Numbered from the stretch's first letter, positions 1-8,634 are shown. The stretch: 64,000 bases of DNA from an uncultured Eubacteriales bacterium (GCA_949283575.1 CASDSU010000031.1:124001-188000), one strand, 5' to 3'. The notes: a model not told the origin generated them from the sequence alone. A program made the numbers and translations.

Positions 1-513
1 TCAAATGCAATACAAAGATTAGGAGAATTAAATAGTGTTGTGAAAGTGTTCACGCATTATCATGTTAGAGAAGATAATATTAGTTTATATGGCTTTTGTA
101 ATTTAGAAGAGCTTAGAATGTTTGAACTATTAATTAGTGTAAGTGGTGTTGGTGCGAAATCTGCAATTGCAATTTTATCAAATATAACACCATCTAAATT
201 TGCACTTGCTGTTATATCGAATGATGTGAAAGAACTTACAAAGCTTCCGGGTATTGGTGCAAAATCTGCACAAAGGATAATTTTAGAATTAAAGGATAAA
301 TTGAAAACTGAAGAATCGATTGCTGCTGAAAGTGATTTTGAAGTTCAATCCGTACTTGCTAAAGATGATAATATGCATGAGGCGATATCAGCACTTCAGG
401 TTTTGGGATATCCAGTTAAGGATGCTACAAAAGCGGTTACATCTGTTGATTGCACAGGGGTAAGTGTTGAAGAGATAATAAAGAAAGCATTAATTTATTT
501 TACAAAGAATTAA
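1..513 (+). CDS. ruvA: Holliday junction DNA helicase subunit RuvA (5' end outside window)
   Basis: RuvA binds the four-way junction and loads the RuvB motor during recombinational repair. The frame is open from base 1, and its first residues (SNAIQRLGELN) continue an N-terminal OB-fold, so the true start lies upstream; the GTG at 40 is internal. Two helix-hairpin-helix motifs are visible (VSGVGAKSAIAIL and LPGIGAKSAQRIILEL), followed by the C-terminal RuvB-contact domain (HEAISALQVLGYP). The C-terminus is complete and rarA follows after 27 bp. ruvB is not adjacent; it lies near 21 kb. Family assignment is secure. Confidence 0.96.
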   Translation, partial: SNAIQRLGELNSVVKVFTHYHVREDNISLYGFCNLEELRMFELLISVSGVGAKSAIAILSNITPSKFALAVISNDVKELTKLPGIGAKSAQRIILELKDKLKTEESIAAESDFEVQSVLAKDDNMHEAISALQVLGYPVKDATKAVTSVDCTGVSVEEIIKKALIYFTKN

Positions 514-540
514 GTTATAAATATAGATTGGAGATAATAT

Positions 541-1797
541 ATGAGTGAAAGTAATATGCCGTTAGCTTATAGAATGTGTCCAACGACTATTGATGAATAT
601 GTTGGACAAGAACACATTTTATCGAAGGATAAAATGTTGTATAGACTCATAAAGGCTGATAGGTTATCAAGTATAATTTTGTGGGGACCGCCTGGCTGTG
701 GAAAAACGTCGCTGGCTAGAGTTATTGCAAAGTCGACCAAAAATAAATTTGAAAAATTAAATGCGGTTTCTGCTGGTGTTTCTGATATTAAGAGAGTTGT
801 AGATGAATCGAAAAATTTGTTTGTGAATCCGTCTGGAAGAACTGTTTTGTTTATTGATGAAATTCATAGATTTAATAAATTGCAACAAGATGCGCTTCTT
901 CCATATGTTGAAAATGGAACAATAATTTTAATCGGTGCAACTACTGAAAATCCATATTTTTCAGTTAATAAAGCGCTTATATCTCGTTCAACTTTGTTTA
1001 AGCTTGAGCCACTTGAGAATAGACATGTAGTGCAAGTTCTAGAGAATGCGTTAAAGGATAAAGAAAAAGGACTTGGAAGTTATGAATTAAAAGTAGAAGA
1101 TGAAGTGACTGAATATATTGCTGAACTTTCTGGTGGAGATGTTAGAGTTGCACTCAATGCGCTTGAAATTGCTGCACTTACAACCGAGATGAATGCTAAT
1201 GGTGAAATTGAAATAACAAAAGAAATTGCTGCAGAGTGCATTCAAAAAAAGAAAGCACAATTTGATAAAAATGGAGATAGTCATTATGACAATATAAGTG
1301 CTTTTATAAAATCGATGCGTGGTGGCGATGCAGATGCTGTTTTATTTTATCTTGCAAGAGCGTTATATGCCGGAGAAGATCCGATGTTTTTAGCAAGAAG
1401 AATTGCAATTTGTGCATCAGAGGATGTCGGAATGGCAAACTCAAATGCATTAGTTGTTGCAAATGCAGCTATGCAAGCTGTTCATCAAATTGGAATGCCT
1501 GAAGCAAGGATTTTACTTGCACATGCTGCTACATATGTAGCTAGAAGTCCGAAATCAAATGCAGCATATTTAGGTATAAATCAAGCATTAGCGGATGTTG
1601 AAAATAAAGATACAGGAACTATTCCAATGCATGTAAGAAATGCTCCTGCTGAAGGAATGGAAGATTTCGGATATGGGGTTGGATATAAATATCCACATGA
1701 TTTCCCAAATCATGAAGTTGAACAACAATATTTGCCAGATAAAATGGTGGGAACAAAATATTATGTACCAGATGAAACAGAAGAAAAACTAAAATAA
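541..1797 (+). CDS. rarA: Replication-associated recombination protein A (RarA/MgsA), AAA+ ATPase
   Basis: RarA is a clamp-loader-like AAA+ ATPase that acts at stalled replication forks. At 418 residues it has the family's usual length. Walker A is GPPGCGKTS near residue 50, Walker B is [11 protein letters not shown] near residue 101, and sensor 1 is GATTENP. The C-terminal tetramerisation domain carries the HYDNISAFIKSMRGGDADAVLFYLARAL region and the GYKYPHDF motif typical of the family. The ATG at 541 follows the purine-rich GGAGATAAT. It is probably co-transcribed with ruvA. Confidence 0.96.
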   Translation: MSESNMPLAYRMCPTTIDEYVGQEHILSKDKMLYRLIKADRLSSIILWGPPGCGKTSLARVIAKSTKNKFEKLNAVSAGVSDIKRVVDESKNLFVNPSGRTVLFIDEIHRFNKLQQDALLPYVENGTIILIGATTENPYFSVNKALISRSTLFKLEPLENRHVVQVLENALKDKEKGLGSYELKVEDEVTEYIAELSGGDVRVALNALEIAALTTEMNANGEIEITKEIAAECIQKKKAQFDKNGDSHYDNISAFIKSMRGGDADAVLFYLARALYAGEDPMFLARRIAICASEDVGMANSNALVVANAAMQAVHQIGMPEARILLAHAATYVARSPKSNAAYLGINQALADVENKDTGTIPMHVRNAPAEGMEDFGYGVGYKYPHDFPNHEVEQQYLPDKMVGTKYYVPDETEEKLK

Positions 1798-1811
1798 TAG
1801 GATGTGATTTA

Positions 1812-1910
1812 ATGCCTGAATTTATTGGCGAAGAAGAACTATTAGCTTTTGTAGAACGTAGGGGTGTCGACGGTTGGATATGGCATGATGAAGAGTTTGA
1901 TGAAATATAG
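1812..1910 (+). CDS. Possible 32-residue ORF, unknown
   Basis: An ATG ORF (MPEFIGEEELLAFVERRGVD..., 32 residues) starts 14 bp after rarA and is acidic with two Trp. There is only a weak GATGTGATTT ribosome site. The frame continues after its TAG into the small broken ORF that follows, so both may be debris of one decayed gene. I do not recognise it. Coding status is uncertain. Confidence 0.3.
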   Translation: MPEFIGEEELLAFVERRGVDGWIWHDEEFDEI

Positions 1911-1919
1911 TGGGAGAAA

Positions 1920-2073
1920 ATGAATATAAAAAGTGAATGTCTAAGAAAAGAGTTAACTAAAAAATTTAACGATATTAAATATAGATGAAAGTTATGCTAA
2001 AGAATCAGAAATAAATATGATAAAAGAAAATCTAATATTAAGTCATAATAAAGAATATTTAAAATTTGAATAA
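1920..2073 (+). pseudogene. Broken small ORF (frame change near 1975)
   Basis: The ATG at 1920 gives MNIKSECLRKELTKKFNDI and then hits a stop. The adjacent frame continues with NIDESYAKESEINMIKENL up to TAA at 2071, so an approximately 50-residue helical protein seems to have been split by a one-base change. No CGG is present at the break, so it is not one of the CGG sites described elsewhere. The gap between rarA and the TSUP genes looks like gene debris. Confidence 0.3.
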
Positions 2074-2090
2074 TAAAGAGAATAAAAAAA

Positions 2091-2131
2091 ATAAAGTACC
2101 AGATACTAAAGTTAGGTGCTTTATTTTTTTT
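2091..2131 (+). terminator. Rho-independent terminator
   Basis: A 10-bp stem (ATAAAGTACC pairing with GGTGCTTTAT, one G-U) has a 14-nt loop and is followed by a run of T. It ends the ruvA-rarA transcript. Confidence 0.8.
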
Positions 2132-2160
2132 GAAAATAAAATGAAAAGCGGTGTGGATTT

Positions 2161-2506
2161 ATGGTGTATGTAATAGGTTTGTTTGGCGGATTCGTAAGTG
2201 GATTTTTTCGGTGCGGGTGGTGGCTTGATTTTACTTCCTGCGATGGTGAATATATTGAAAGTAGATGAATACAAGGCAAGAGGAACTACATTGGCATCAA
2301 TTTTTATTGCAACACTAATAGCATCAATTTTTTATATGAAGAATAATTATTTTGATATGTCATTATCTATAAAACTTGCAATTGGTGGTGTGGTTGGTGG
2401 ATTTTTAGGAGCAAAGATTACAAATAAGATTCCTAGAAATATACTTACAATTGTATTTAATATTTTTTTGTTATACGTATCCATAAGAATGATATCTGGA
2501 AAATAG
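2161..2506 (+). CDS. TSUP (TauE/SafE) half-transporter A, made by +1 shift at CGG codon 17
   Basis: Read 2161-2208, pass over C2209, then read 2210-2506, giving 114 residues. The first 16 codons (MVYVIGLFGGFVSGFF) form the start of a TSUP membrane segment. The family GxGGG motif (GAGGGLILLP) is only restored in the +1 frame; the 0 frame stops about 20 codons later. TSUP proteins are inner-membrane transporters for small organic or sulfur anions with two homologous four-helix halves, and this is one half. The second half follows 16 bp downstream, so the two probably form one heterodimeric transporter. The ATG at 2161 is inferred from family length; its ribosome site is weak. Substrate is unknown. 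Without the CGG pattern this would be called a pseudogene. Confidence 0.75.
2209..2212 (+). other. Putative CGG recoding site 1 (CGGT)
   Basis: In-frame CGG after TTT TTT. Passing over C and reading GGT as Gly restores the TSUP GAGGG motif. Confidence 0.7.
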
Positions 2507-2522
2507 TTTTAAAGGAGAAAAG

Positions 2523-2907
2523 ATGAAATTATTTCTAATCGGAATTATATCGGGAATTGTTACAGGACTTCGGAATGGGTGGTGGTAGCATTCTTGTAAT
2601 AATACTTACAACGTTTATGTTGATTGAACAACATACAGCGCAGGCTGCAAATTTGATATTCTTTATTCCAACTGCAATAGTTGCAATAATAGTACATTTT
2701 AAAAATGGAAATGTAGATGAAAAAATTGGAATAAAAATACTATTAACAATAATAATTGGTGCAATTGCTGGATCGGTATTAACTGGTTTGATAGAAAGTA
2801 AAAATCTAAAAAAATATTTCGGAATATTTTTATTGGTAGTTGGAATACTAGAAATGATAATTACAATTAAGAACATAATTAAAAATAGAAAGGAGAATGT
2901 TAAATGA
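2523..2907 (+). CDS. TSUP (TauE/SafE) half-transporter B, made by +1 shift at CGG codon 17
   Basis: Read 2523-2570, pass over C2571, then read 2572-2907, giving 127 residues. The N-terminus is MKLFLIGIISGIVTGL and the +1 frame continues GMGGGSILVIILTTFMLIEQ, which is the TSUP GxGGG half-motif. In the 0 frame the gene stops after four more codons. The shift lies after exactly 16 codons, the same place as in half A. A good AAAGGAGAAAAG site precedes the ATG at 2523. It is predicted to have about four membrane helices and to pair with half A. It ends overlapping the start of the next small gene. Confidence 0.78.
2571..2574 (+). other. Putative CGG recoding site 2 (CGGA)
   Basis: In-frame CGG after GGA CTT. 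Passing over C and reading GGA as Gly restores the TSUP GMGGG motif. Confidence 0.7.
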
Positions 2908-3038
2908 AAAAAATGATGACAGGAATGGTTATAGGTGCTGTAATCGGTGGCGTGATAGGTTCAATGGCAAATGATGAAATGTGCGAATTTAAGAAAATGA
3001 TGATGAAAAAGGGAAAGAAAATAGCAAAAATGTTTTAA
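2904..3038 (+). CDS. Small membrane protein, YtxH-like (44 residues)
   Basis: The ATG at 2904 overlaps the end of the TSUP gene by four bases and has an AAAGGAGAATG ribosome site. The protein has a glycine-rich hydrophobic helix (GMVIGAVIGGVIGSMA) and a lysine/methionine-rich tail (KKMMMKKGKKIAKMF). This resembles short YtxH-type envelope proteins, but it is too small to assign. Translational coupling suggests it is made with the TSUP halves. Confidence 0.65.
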   Translation: MKKMMTGMVIGAVIGGVIGSMANDEMCEFKKMMMKKGKKIAKMF

Positions 3039-3048
3039 TGAGCACTGA

Positions 3049-3072
3049 CACACCGGGGACGTCCCCGGTGTG
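3049..3072. repeat. 24-bp perfect palindrome, copy 1 of a dispersed family
   Basis: CACACCGGGGAC followed by its exact reverse complement. It is strikingly G+C-rich for this genome. Related copies with the same CACAC...ACGT...GTGTG frame occur at 13609 and 46312. It lies between the small YtxH-like gene and alaS and could act as a hairpin or terminator; no T-run follows. Confidence 0.85.
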
Positions 3073-3183
3073 CAAATTTCTCTTGTTCTTAATTTGCAAT
3101 TGTAGTATAATATCAATCTGTATAAGGTGTTCGGTCAATTACAAATTTTGACATGTGAATGAATAGAAAGGAATGAGATTGAT

Positions 3184-4947
3184 ATGAAAGCAATTGAACT
3201 AAGAAGAAAATACATAGAGTTTTTTGAGGAACATGGACATAAGGCGATTCCTAGTGCGCCTGTTGTACCAGAGAATGATCCAACTGTATTGTTTACAACA
3301 GCTGGTATGCATCCATTAGTTCCATATTTATTGGGTGAACCTCATCCACAAGGAAAGAGGCTGACTGATTATCAAAAATGTATAAGAACTGGTGATATTG
3401 ATTCTGTAGGGGATCCATCACATTTAACATTCTTTGAGATGATGGGTAACTGGTCTTTAGGTGATTATTTCAAAAATGAATCAATTGCAATGAGTTATGA
3501 GTTTTTGAAAGATATTTTAGGTTTTGATATGGACAAAATATCAATAACTGTTTTTGAAGGGGAAGATGGAATACCAAGAGATGAAGAAGCAGCAAGCGCT
3601 TGGGAAAAAGCAGGAATTCCAAGAGAAAGAATTTATTTTTGTTCAAGAGAGCATAACTGGTGGGGACCTGCTGGTGAAACGGGACCTTGTGGACCAGATA
3701 CAGAAATTTTCTATGATACAGGAAAGCCAGCTTGTTCAGAACATTGCGATCCAACATGTAGTTGTGGAAAATATTTAGAAATTTGGAATAATGTATTCAT
3801 GCAATATAACAAAACAAAAGAAGGTACATATGAACTTTTAAAAGCTCCTAATGTTGATACAGGTTTAGGTCTTGAAAGAGTTATTGGATTATTACAAGGT
3901 AAGAATAATGTTTATGAAACAGAGTTGTTTGCTGATGTTATTAGTAAAGTTGAGGAGTTATCAAAAACACCTAATATTTCAAGCTCAAGAATTATTGCTG
4001 ACCACTTGAGAGCTTCAATGTTTATGATAGTTGATGGTGTTAGACCAAGTAACGTTGAACAAGGATATGTTCTAAGAAGACTTCTAAGAAGAGTTATTAG
4101 ACATATGAGAAAGATTGAGTTTGATCCTAATAATGTTAGTTTATTGATAGATACATTTGTAAATATAATGAATGAGATGTATCCTGAAATACCTGCAAAT
4201 AAAGCTACTCTTGTAGAAGTGATTGAAGAAGAAAAAAATAAATTCTTGAAAACATTAGAACATGGTGAAAAAGAATTTGCAAAAAATGTAGAAAAAGCTA
4301 AAGCTGAAGGTAAAACAAAATTAGAAGGACCAGTGGTGTTTAGACTATATGATACTTTTGGATTTCCTCCAGAGATGACTGCTGAACTAGCTGAAGAGAA
4401 TGGAATGACTATTAATATGGAAGAATTTGAAACTTTATTTAAAGAGCATCAAGAAAAATCAAGAGCAGGAAGTGAAGCTAAATTTAAAGGTGGTCTTGCT
4501 GATCATAGTGAAAAGACAACAGCTTATCACACTGCTACACATTTATTACATAAAGCACTTCAAATTGTTTTAGGTGAACATGCTACGCAAAAAGGTTCAA
4601 ACTTAACTGCTGAAAGATTAAGATTTGACTTTGCAAATCCTCAAAAAGTTACAAAAGAGGAATTACAAAAAGTTGAAGATATTGTAAATGAACAAATAAA
4701 GAGAGATTTAGTTGTCACTTGTGAAGAAATGACATTAGAAGAAGCTGAAGCTTCTGGAGCAACAGGACTATTTGCAAGTAAATACGGTGATAAAGTTAAA
4801 GTTTATACTATAGGAGATTTCAGTAAAGAAATTTGTGGAGGTCCTCACGTTGAAAGAACTGGTGGAATGGGACACTTCAAAATAAAGAAAGAAGAAGGAG
4901 TTGCTGCAGGAATAAGAAGAATAAAAGCAGTGCTTGAAGAAGAATAA
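3184..4947 (+). CDS. alaS: Alanyl-tRNA synthetase, short form lacking the C-terminal domain
   Basis: This enzyme charges tRNA-Ala. The class II core begins at once (MKAIELRRKYIEFFEEHGH) with the WWGPAGETGPCGPDTEIF region and the GLGLERV motif. The editing domain carries the zinc motif HTATH (about residues 449-453) and the C-x3-H-type ICGGPHVERTG. At 587 residues it is about 290 shorter than the usual 870-880. It jumps from the helical domain almost directly to the editing domain and stops right after it, so the intervening beta-barrel segment and the whole C-Ala domain are absent. No T-box is visible upstream. The ATG at 3184 follows AGAAAGGAATGAG. Confidence 0.95.
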   Translation: MKAIELRRKYIEFFEEHGHKAIPSAPVVPENDPTVLFTTAGMHPLVPYLLGEPHPQGKRLTDYQKCIRTGDIDSVGDPSHLTFFEMMGNWSLGDYFKNESIAMSYEFLKDILGFDMDKISITVFEGEDGIPRDEEAASAWEKAGIPRERIYFCSREHNWWGPAGETGPCGPDTEIFYDTGKPACSEHCDPTCSCGKYLEIWNNVFMQYNKTKEGTYELLKAPNVDTGLGLERVIGLLQGKNNVYETELFADVISKVEELSKTPNISSSRIIADHLRASMFMIVDGVRPSNVEQGYVLRRLLRRVIRHMRKIEFDPNNVSLLIDTFVNIMNEMYPEIPANKATLVEVIEEEKNKFLKTLEHGEKEFAKNVEKAKAEGKTKLEGPVVFRLYDTFGFPPEMTAELAEENGMTINMEEFETLFKEHQEKSRAGSEAKFKGGLADHSEKTTAYHTATHLLHKALQIVLGEHATQKGSNLTAERLRFDFANPQKVTKEELQKVEDIVNEQIKRDLVVTCEEMTLEEAEASGATGLFASKYGDKVKVYTIGDFSKEICGGPHVERTGGMGHFKIKKEEGVAAGIRRIKAVLEEE

Positions 4948-4965
4948 AAATTAAAAAGTGGATAA

Positions 4966-4998
4966 GGGGACGAGGCGCTAAGAAGCCCCGTCCTTTTG
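4966..4998 (+). terminator. Terminator built on a GGGGACG-type repeat
   Basis: GGACGAGGC and GCCCCGTCC pair with one mismatch across a short loop and TTTT follows. The sequence belongs to the GGACGG-bearing repeats found at several gene ends in this window. Confidence 0.65.
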
Positions 4999-5021
4999 CA
5001 CAGAAAAAGGAGGATATTTAA

Positions 5022-5366
5022 ATGAACGATTGTATTTTTTGTAAAATAATTAATAAGGAGATTCCATCTAAAATAGTTTTTGAGAATGATAAGGTAATTG
5101 CTTTTGAAGATTTAGCACCGGTGGCACCTATACATATATTAATAGTTCCTAAAAAACATTTAGCGAGTGCAGTTGATTTGAATAGTGAAGAAGATTTTGA
5201 ATATGTAAAAGAAGTGTATAAAGCAGCAAAAGTTATAGCAACAGAAATGGAAATATCTGAGAGTGGATTTAGAATTGTAAATAATTGTGGTGAAGATGGG
5301 GGACAAACTGTAAAACATATTCATTTTCATCTAATTGGAGGGAGAAAATTAGAAGGAATGGCATAA
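5022..5366 (+). CDS. HIT-family (histidine triad) nucleotide hydrolase, HinT-like
   Basis: HIT proteins hydrolyse nucleoside phosphoramidates or related AMP conjugates. At 114 residues it is typical for HinT. It has the N-terminal zinc-like C-x2-C (DCIFCKI), the substrate loop RIVNNCGEDGGQTV and the histidine triad HIHFHLIGG near residue 98. The ribosome site AAAGGAGG is strong. It is a single gene between the alaS terminator and the S-layer promoter. Confidence 0.93.
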   Translation: MNDCIFCKIINKEIPSKIVFENDKVIAFEDLAPVAPIHILIVPKKHLASAVDLNSEEDFEYVKEVYKAAKVIATEMEISESGFRIVNNCGEDGGQTVKHIHFHLIGGRKLEGMA

Positions 5367-5474
5367 AAACCTGGATTTAATTTACATAAAACATGGCAAA
5401 AAGTGCTAAAAATGAACAAAAAATCACCCAAATGTAAACAAAATGTAAAATGAGTAAACACTTTTTAAACTTTG

Positions 5475-5502
5475 TTGACTTTACTTTTTAGAATTATATA
5501 AT
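5475..5502 (+). promoter_or_regulatory. Vegetative promoter of the S-layer gene
   Basis: TTGACT, 16-bp spacer, TATAAT. It is the only good promoter in the 287-bp gap before the SLH gene and implies a leader of about 145 nt. Confidence 0.7.
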
Positions 5503-5554
5503 GGCATTGAAAAGTGAGAAATGAAACCTAAACGTCATAACCTCACTGGACAAA

Positions 5555-5600
5555 TTAAGTCGTTTAGAGCAGAAAAAAAGAAGGAAAAGAGGCGACTTAA
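5555..5600 (+). promoter_or_regulatory. Leader hairpin of the S-layer mRNA
   Basis: TTAAGTCG (5555-5562) is exactly complementary to CGACTTAA (5593-5600) around a purine-rich loop. It lies in the long untranslated leader upstream of the ribosome site AAGGGAGG. Such stems commonly stabilise abundant S-layer messages; that role is inferred. Confidence 0.5.
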
Positions 5601-5653
5601 TCCATCAAATAATTCTTTTCTTTCGAAAAAAATTTAAGGGAGGATTTTCAAAT

Positions 5654-8458
5654 ATGAAAAGAGTATTATCTTTAATACTAGCTATTTCAATGGTAATGAG
5701 CATGTTCACATTCTCATTTGCTGGAACATCATTAAAAGATGTTAACGGTACAGAATACCAAGCAGCTGTTGAAGCGCTAGTAGAACTAGGTATCGTAAAC
5801 GGATACGAAGACGGAACATACCGTCCAGAACAAAACGTTTCAAGAGCAGAAATGGCTAAATTATTAGTTATAGCTGCTGGATTAGAAGCTGCTGCTGAAT
5901 TAAACGAAGGCGCTACAAGATTTGCTGACGTTAATGGTGGTTGGGCTTCTGGCTACATCAACGTAGCTGCAGAGTATGGTTACATCATGGGAGATCCAGA
6001 TGGAAACTTCAGACCAGATGACACAGTTTCTTATGCTGAAGCTGTTACAATGGCTCTTAGAGTATTAGGATACAAATCAGTTGTTGAAGCTAAAGGAACT
6101 TGGCCAACAAACTATATAGCTAAAGCAGAAGACCTAGATATGTTAGAAGATATCACATATGGTAACTATGCTGAAGGTGCAAAAAGAGGAAACGTAGCTA
6201 TCTTAATGTGGAACATGTTAAGAACAGATATGTGGTCAGTAACAGGTGAAAGTGATGGAAATGGTTTACATTACGACGATTCAAACGGAGCAATGTTAAA
6301 TATCAAATTCAAAGATTACAGATATTCTGTAGCTGAATTCGATTCTTTCTCAATTAACAGAGATGGTGAAGTACTTGTTGACTTAGTAGCAACAGAAGAT
6401 AGCGAGCGTAACTTCGTACCTGGTGAGTATGAGTACTTTAAAAATGATTTCTATACATTCGTAAAAGGATCAGAAGTAGAAGTTCTTGTTAATATAAAAG
6501 ATGAAACAGTATTAACAATGGTTAGAACTGGAAATGACAAATTAGTTGAAGGTATCAAATTAGATATCGACGAAGACTATGAAGAAATTTCTGGTGACTT
6601 ATACTTATATGCATATGCACTAGTTGAGAGAAAAGCTATTACAGCTGCTACTGAAATCAGCGGTGAAAGCACATATGTATATGAAGTAAGCACATCAAAC
6701 AAAAACTATATCAAATTCAATGATGATAGCAAATTGAAATTTGATTATGATGATATGGAAACAGAAATCATCTTAAAAGATGGTGAAAGAGCTACAATCA
6801 AAGATGTAGAAGTTGGAGATGTTTTAACAAAAGTAAGTGTTGCTACAAGAAGTGGCAATAAAATGTCAAAAGCAGAAACATTCTACATGATTGGCGCTAC
6901 AGAAGTTGAAGGAAAATTAACTAAAGTTGTTGTTGATAACTTCGACAATCCAGAAGATGCATCATATACAACAGCTACAATAGCTAAAGAAGAGTATCCA
7001 GTAGCTGAAGAAGCTAAATATGTTGTAGATCCAGAAGATATGGATGATGTAGAAGATTTTGATGATGATGCATGGGATGAATACGAAGATGATATGAACG
7101 GTGAAGAAGTTGTTGCTGTTCTTGACGTATTCGGAAGAGTTACAATGGTTCTATTCGATGGTAAAATCGATGCTGGTGAAGGCGGTGACGAATTAACAGC
7201 TAAATTCGTTACAATAGCTGGTCCAGTTGAAAGAGATGGAGATTACACATTACCAGTTATTACAGAAGATGGTGAAGATACATTAGTATTTGCATCAAAA
7301 ACATTAGGTAATGAATTCTGGAGATTAGATGAAGAGTTAGAAGGATATTTCGCATTAGTTACATTAAACGAAGATGGTGAAATCGAAGCTTTTGCTGACT
7401 TAGCTGAAACAGAATTTGAAATGTTCAGCTTCAGAGAGAGCGGAGATATAATGTCTAATGAATCTGGTGAATATGTATATGATCTAGGCGACGACGATGA
7501 AGTTGGCGGTACAGGTGGTGATGCTGATGAAGTATACGAAGTTATTTATGGCCTAGCTACATATAGCAAAGATGACAAAGCTTTAATTATTGAAGATAAT
7601 GAATATGATGTTGGTTCTTCAACAATAGTTGTTACTTTAGTATTTGATGATAAGGGAACAACAAAAACATCTGATGATGAGTACAGAGTTACTTACACAG
7701 AAGGTATAGATGAAATCGACAGATTAGATGATGATAATGCAGTTATAATCATGGATAAAGCAACAAAACTTGGCGATGCTAAATATGTTGTAATATTTGA
7801 TGAAGTTGCTACAGGTGAAGATAATTTAATCGGTATTTTATCTGCAGTAGAAGAAAACAGGATCGGTGAATTGTTATTAACAATCACAGAAACAAGAATC
7901 ACAGATAGCAAAGAATTAAAAGAAGCTAAGAAAGATGCTATGATATTAAATACAGCTGATACAAATAGTGCAATTGTAGATGCTATCAAAGGTGAAGGTC
8001 CAGAAGAAGTTGTATTCGTACTATATTCAACAGAAGTTAATAAAAATGATGAATTAGAAGTTGTTGTTCATGATGTAATTAATGATTATGAATTAAACTT
8101 AGATGAAGAAGCTAGCAGACATCCATATATTCCAACAGAGGATGAAGATGGTGAAGTATCTGCAGATGGTAAGAAAGCTGTTATCACATATAATAATGAT
8201 ACAGATATTCTAGATTTAACTGATGAAGAAGTTGAATTATTCGGAACAAAATATGAATTTGAAGATTACAGATATATCTTAATCGAGGTTGAACTTGATG
8301 ATGAAGATGAAAACAATGAAACACAATATGTTATCGATTCATATGAAGAAGTTGCTTTTGAAGATATCACAATCGAAGAAGCTGACAGAATCTCAATCAG
8401 AACATATGAGGATGAAGTTGTTATAATAATCAGAGGTTTACCTGCAAGAACAGAATAA
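5654..8458 (+). CDS. S-layer homology (SLH) domain surface protein, 934 residues
   Basis: A secreted cell-wall protein. A signal peptide (MKRVLSLILAISMVMSMFTFSFA) ends before GTSLKDV. SLH repeats follow: about residues 26-70 (LVELGIVNGYEDGTYRPEQNVSRAEMA), 85-135 (AAEYGYIMGDPDGNFRPDDTVSYAEA) and a weaker third near 145-190. SLH domains bind pyruvylated wall polysaccharide. The remaining ~740 residues are very acidic and beta-rich without a recognised catalytic domain, as in S-layer proteins. Codon use is more C-ended (AAC, TAC, ATC) than in neighbours, which fits very high expression. It is monocistronic with its own promoter, leader and terminator. Confidence 0.9.
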   Translation: MKRVLSLILAISMVMSMFTFSFAGTSLKDVNGTEYQAAVEALVELGIVNGYEDGTYRPEQNVSRAEMAKLLVIAAGLEAAAELNEGATRFADVNGGWASGYINVAAEYGYIMGDPDGNFRPDDTVSYAEAVTMALRVLGYKSVVEAKGTWPTNYIAKAEDLDMLEDITYGNYAEGAKRGNVAILMWNMLRTDMWSVTGESDGNGLHYDDSNGAMLNIKFKDYRYSVAEFDSFSINRDGEVLVDLVATEDSERNFVPGEYEYFKNDFYTFVKGSEVEVLVNIKDETVLTMVRTGNDKLVEGIKLDIDEDYEEISGDLYLYAYALVERKAITAATEISGESTYVYEVSTSNKNYIKFNDDSKLKFDYDDMETEIILKDGERATIKDVEVGDVLTKVSVATRSGNKMSKAETFYMIGATEVEGKLTKVVVDNFDNPEDASYTTATIAKEEYPVAEEAKYVVDPEDMDDVEDFDDDAWDEYEDDMNGEEVVAVLDVFGRVTMVLFDGKIDAGEGGDELTAKFVTIAGPVERDGDYTLPVITEDGEDTLVFASKTLGNEFWRLDEELEGYFALVTLNEDGEIEAFADLAETEFEMFSFRESGDIMSNESGEYVYDLGDDDEVGGTGGDADEVYEVIYGLATYSKDDKALIIEDNEYDVGSSTIVVTLVFDDKGTTKTSDDEYRVTYTEGIDEIDRLDDDNAVIIMDKATKLGDAKYVVIFDEVATGEDNLIGILSAVEENRIGELLLTITETRITDSKELKEAKKDAMILNTADTNSAIVDAIKGEGPEEVVFVLYSTEVNKNDELEVVVHDVINDYELNLDEEASRHPYIPTEDEDGEVSADGKKAVITYNNDTDILDLTDEEVELFGTKYEFEDYRYILIEVELDDEDENNETQYVIDSYEEVAFEDITIEEADRISIRTYEDEVVIIIRGLPARTE

Positions 8459-8486
8459 TTTATAAATAAAATCATTTATTTATAGA

Positions 8487-8518
8487 AAAATCCAACTCGA
8501 AAGAGTTGGATTTTTTTT
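8487..8518 (+). terminator. Strong terminator of the S-layer gene
   Basis: AAAATCCAACTC, a GAAA tetraloop, GAGTTGGATTTT and a T-run: a near-ideal intrinsic terminator. Confidence 0.92.
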
Positions 8519-8575
8519 GGACTTTTTGCAACCAATACTTGTCTAAATATGTCTAAGAATTATATGTGAAATATA

Positions 8576-8603
8576 TTGTTAAAAATTTTTAATAATATAT
8601 AAT
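8576..8603 (+). promoter_or_regulatory. Promoter of the second SLH gene
   Basis: TTGTTA, 16-bp spacer, TATAAT, about 30 bp ahead of the ATG at 8635 with GAAGGAGGATG as ribosome site. Confidence 0.55.
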
Positions 8604-8634
8604 ACTATTGTTACTTGATGAAGGAGGATGAGTT

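Noticed and set aside
2200-2215. Slippage on the T-run (GATTTTTTCGG) as cause of the first frame change
   Set aside because: The other five sites have no homopolymer and share only the CGG.
248-2216. Out-of-phase CGG triplets such as CCG GGT, GCG GTT or ATC GGT
   Set aside because: They span codon boundaries; they show that the trinucleotide itself is not avoided, only its use as a codon.
2161-2907. TSUP genes as ordinary pseudogenes or sequencing errors
   Set aside because: A single such break would be read that way, but six breaks all at in-frame CGG, all giving Gly, with no unbroken in-frame CGG in native genes, is not a random-error pattern. Raw reads would still be the final test.
3073-3183. 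T-box riboswitch upstream of alaS
   Set aside because: No specifier stem or T-box core sequence is visible, and the leader is short.
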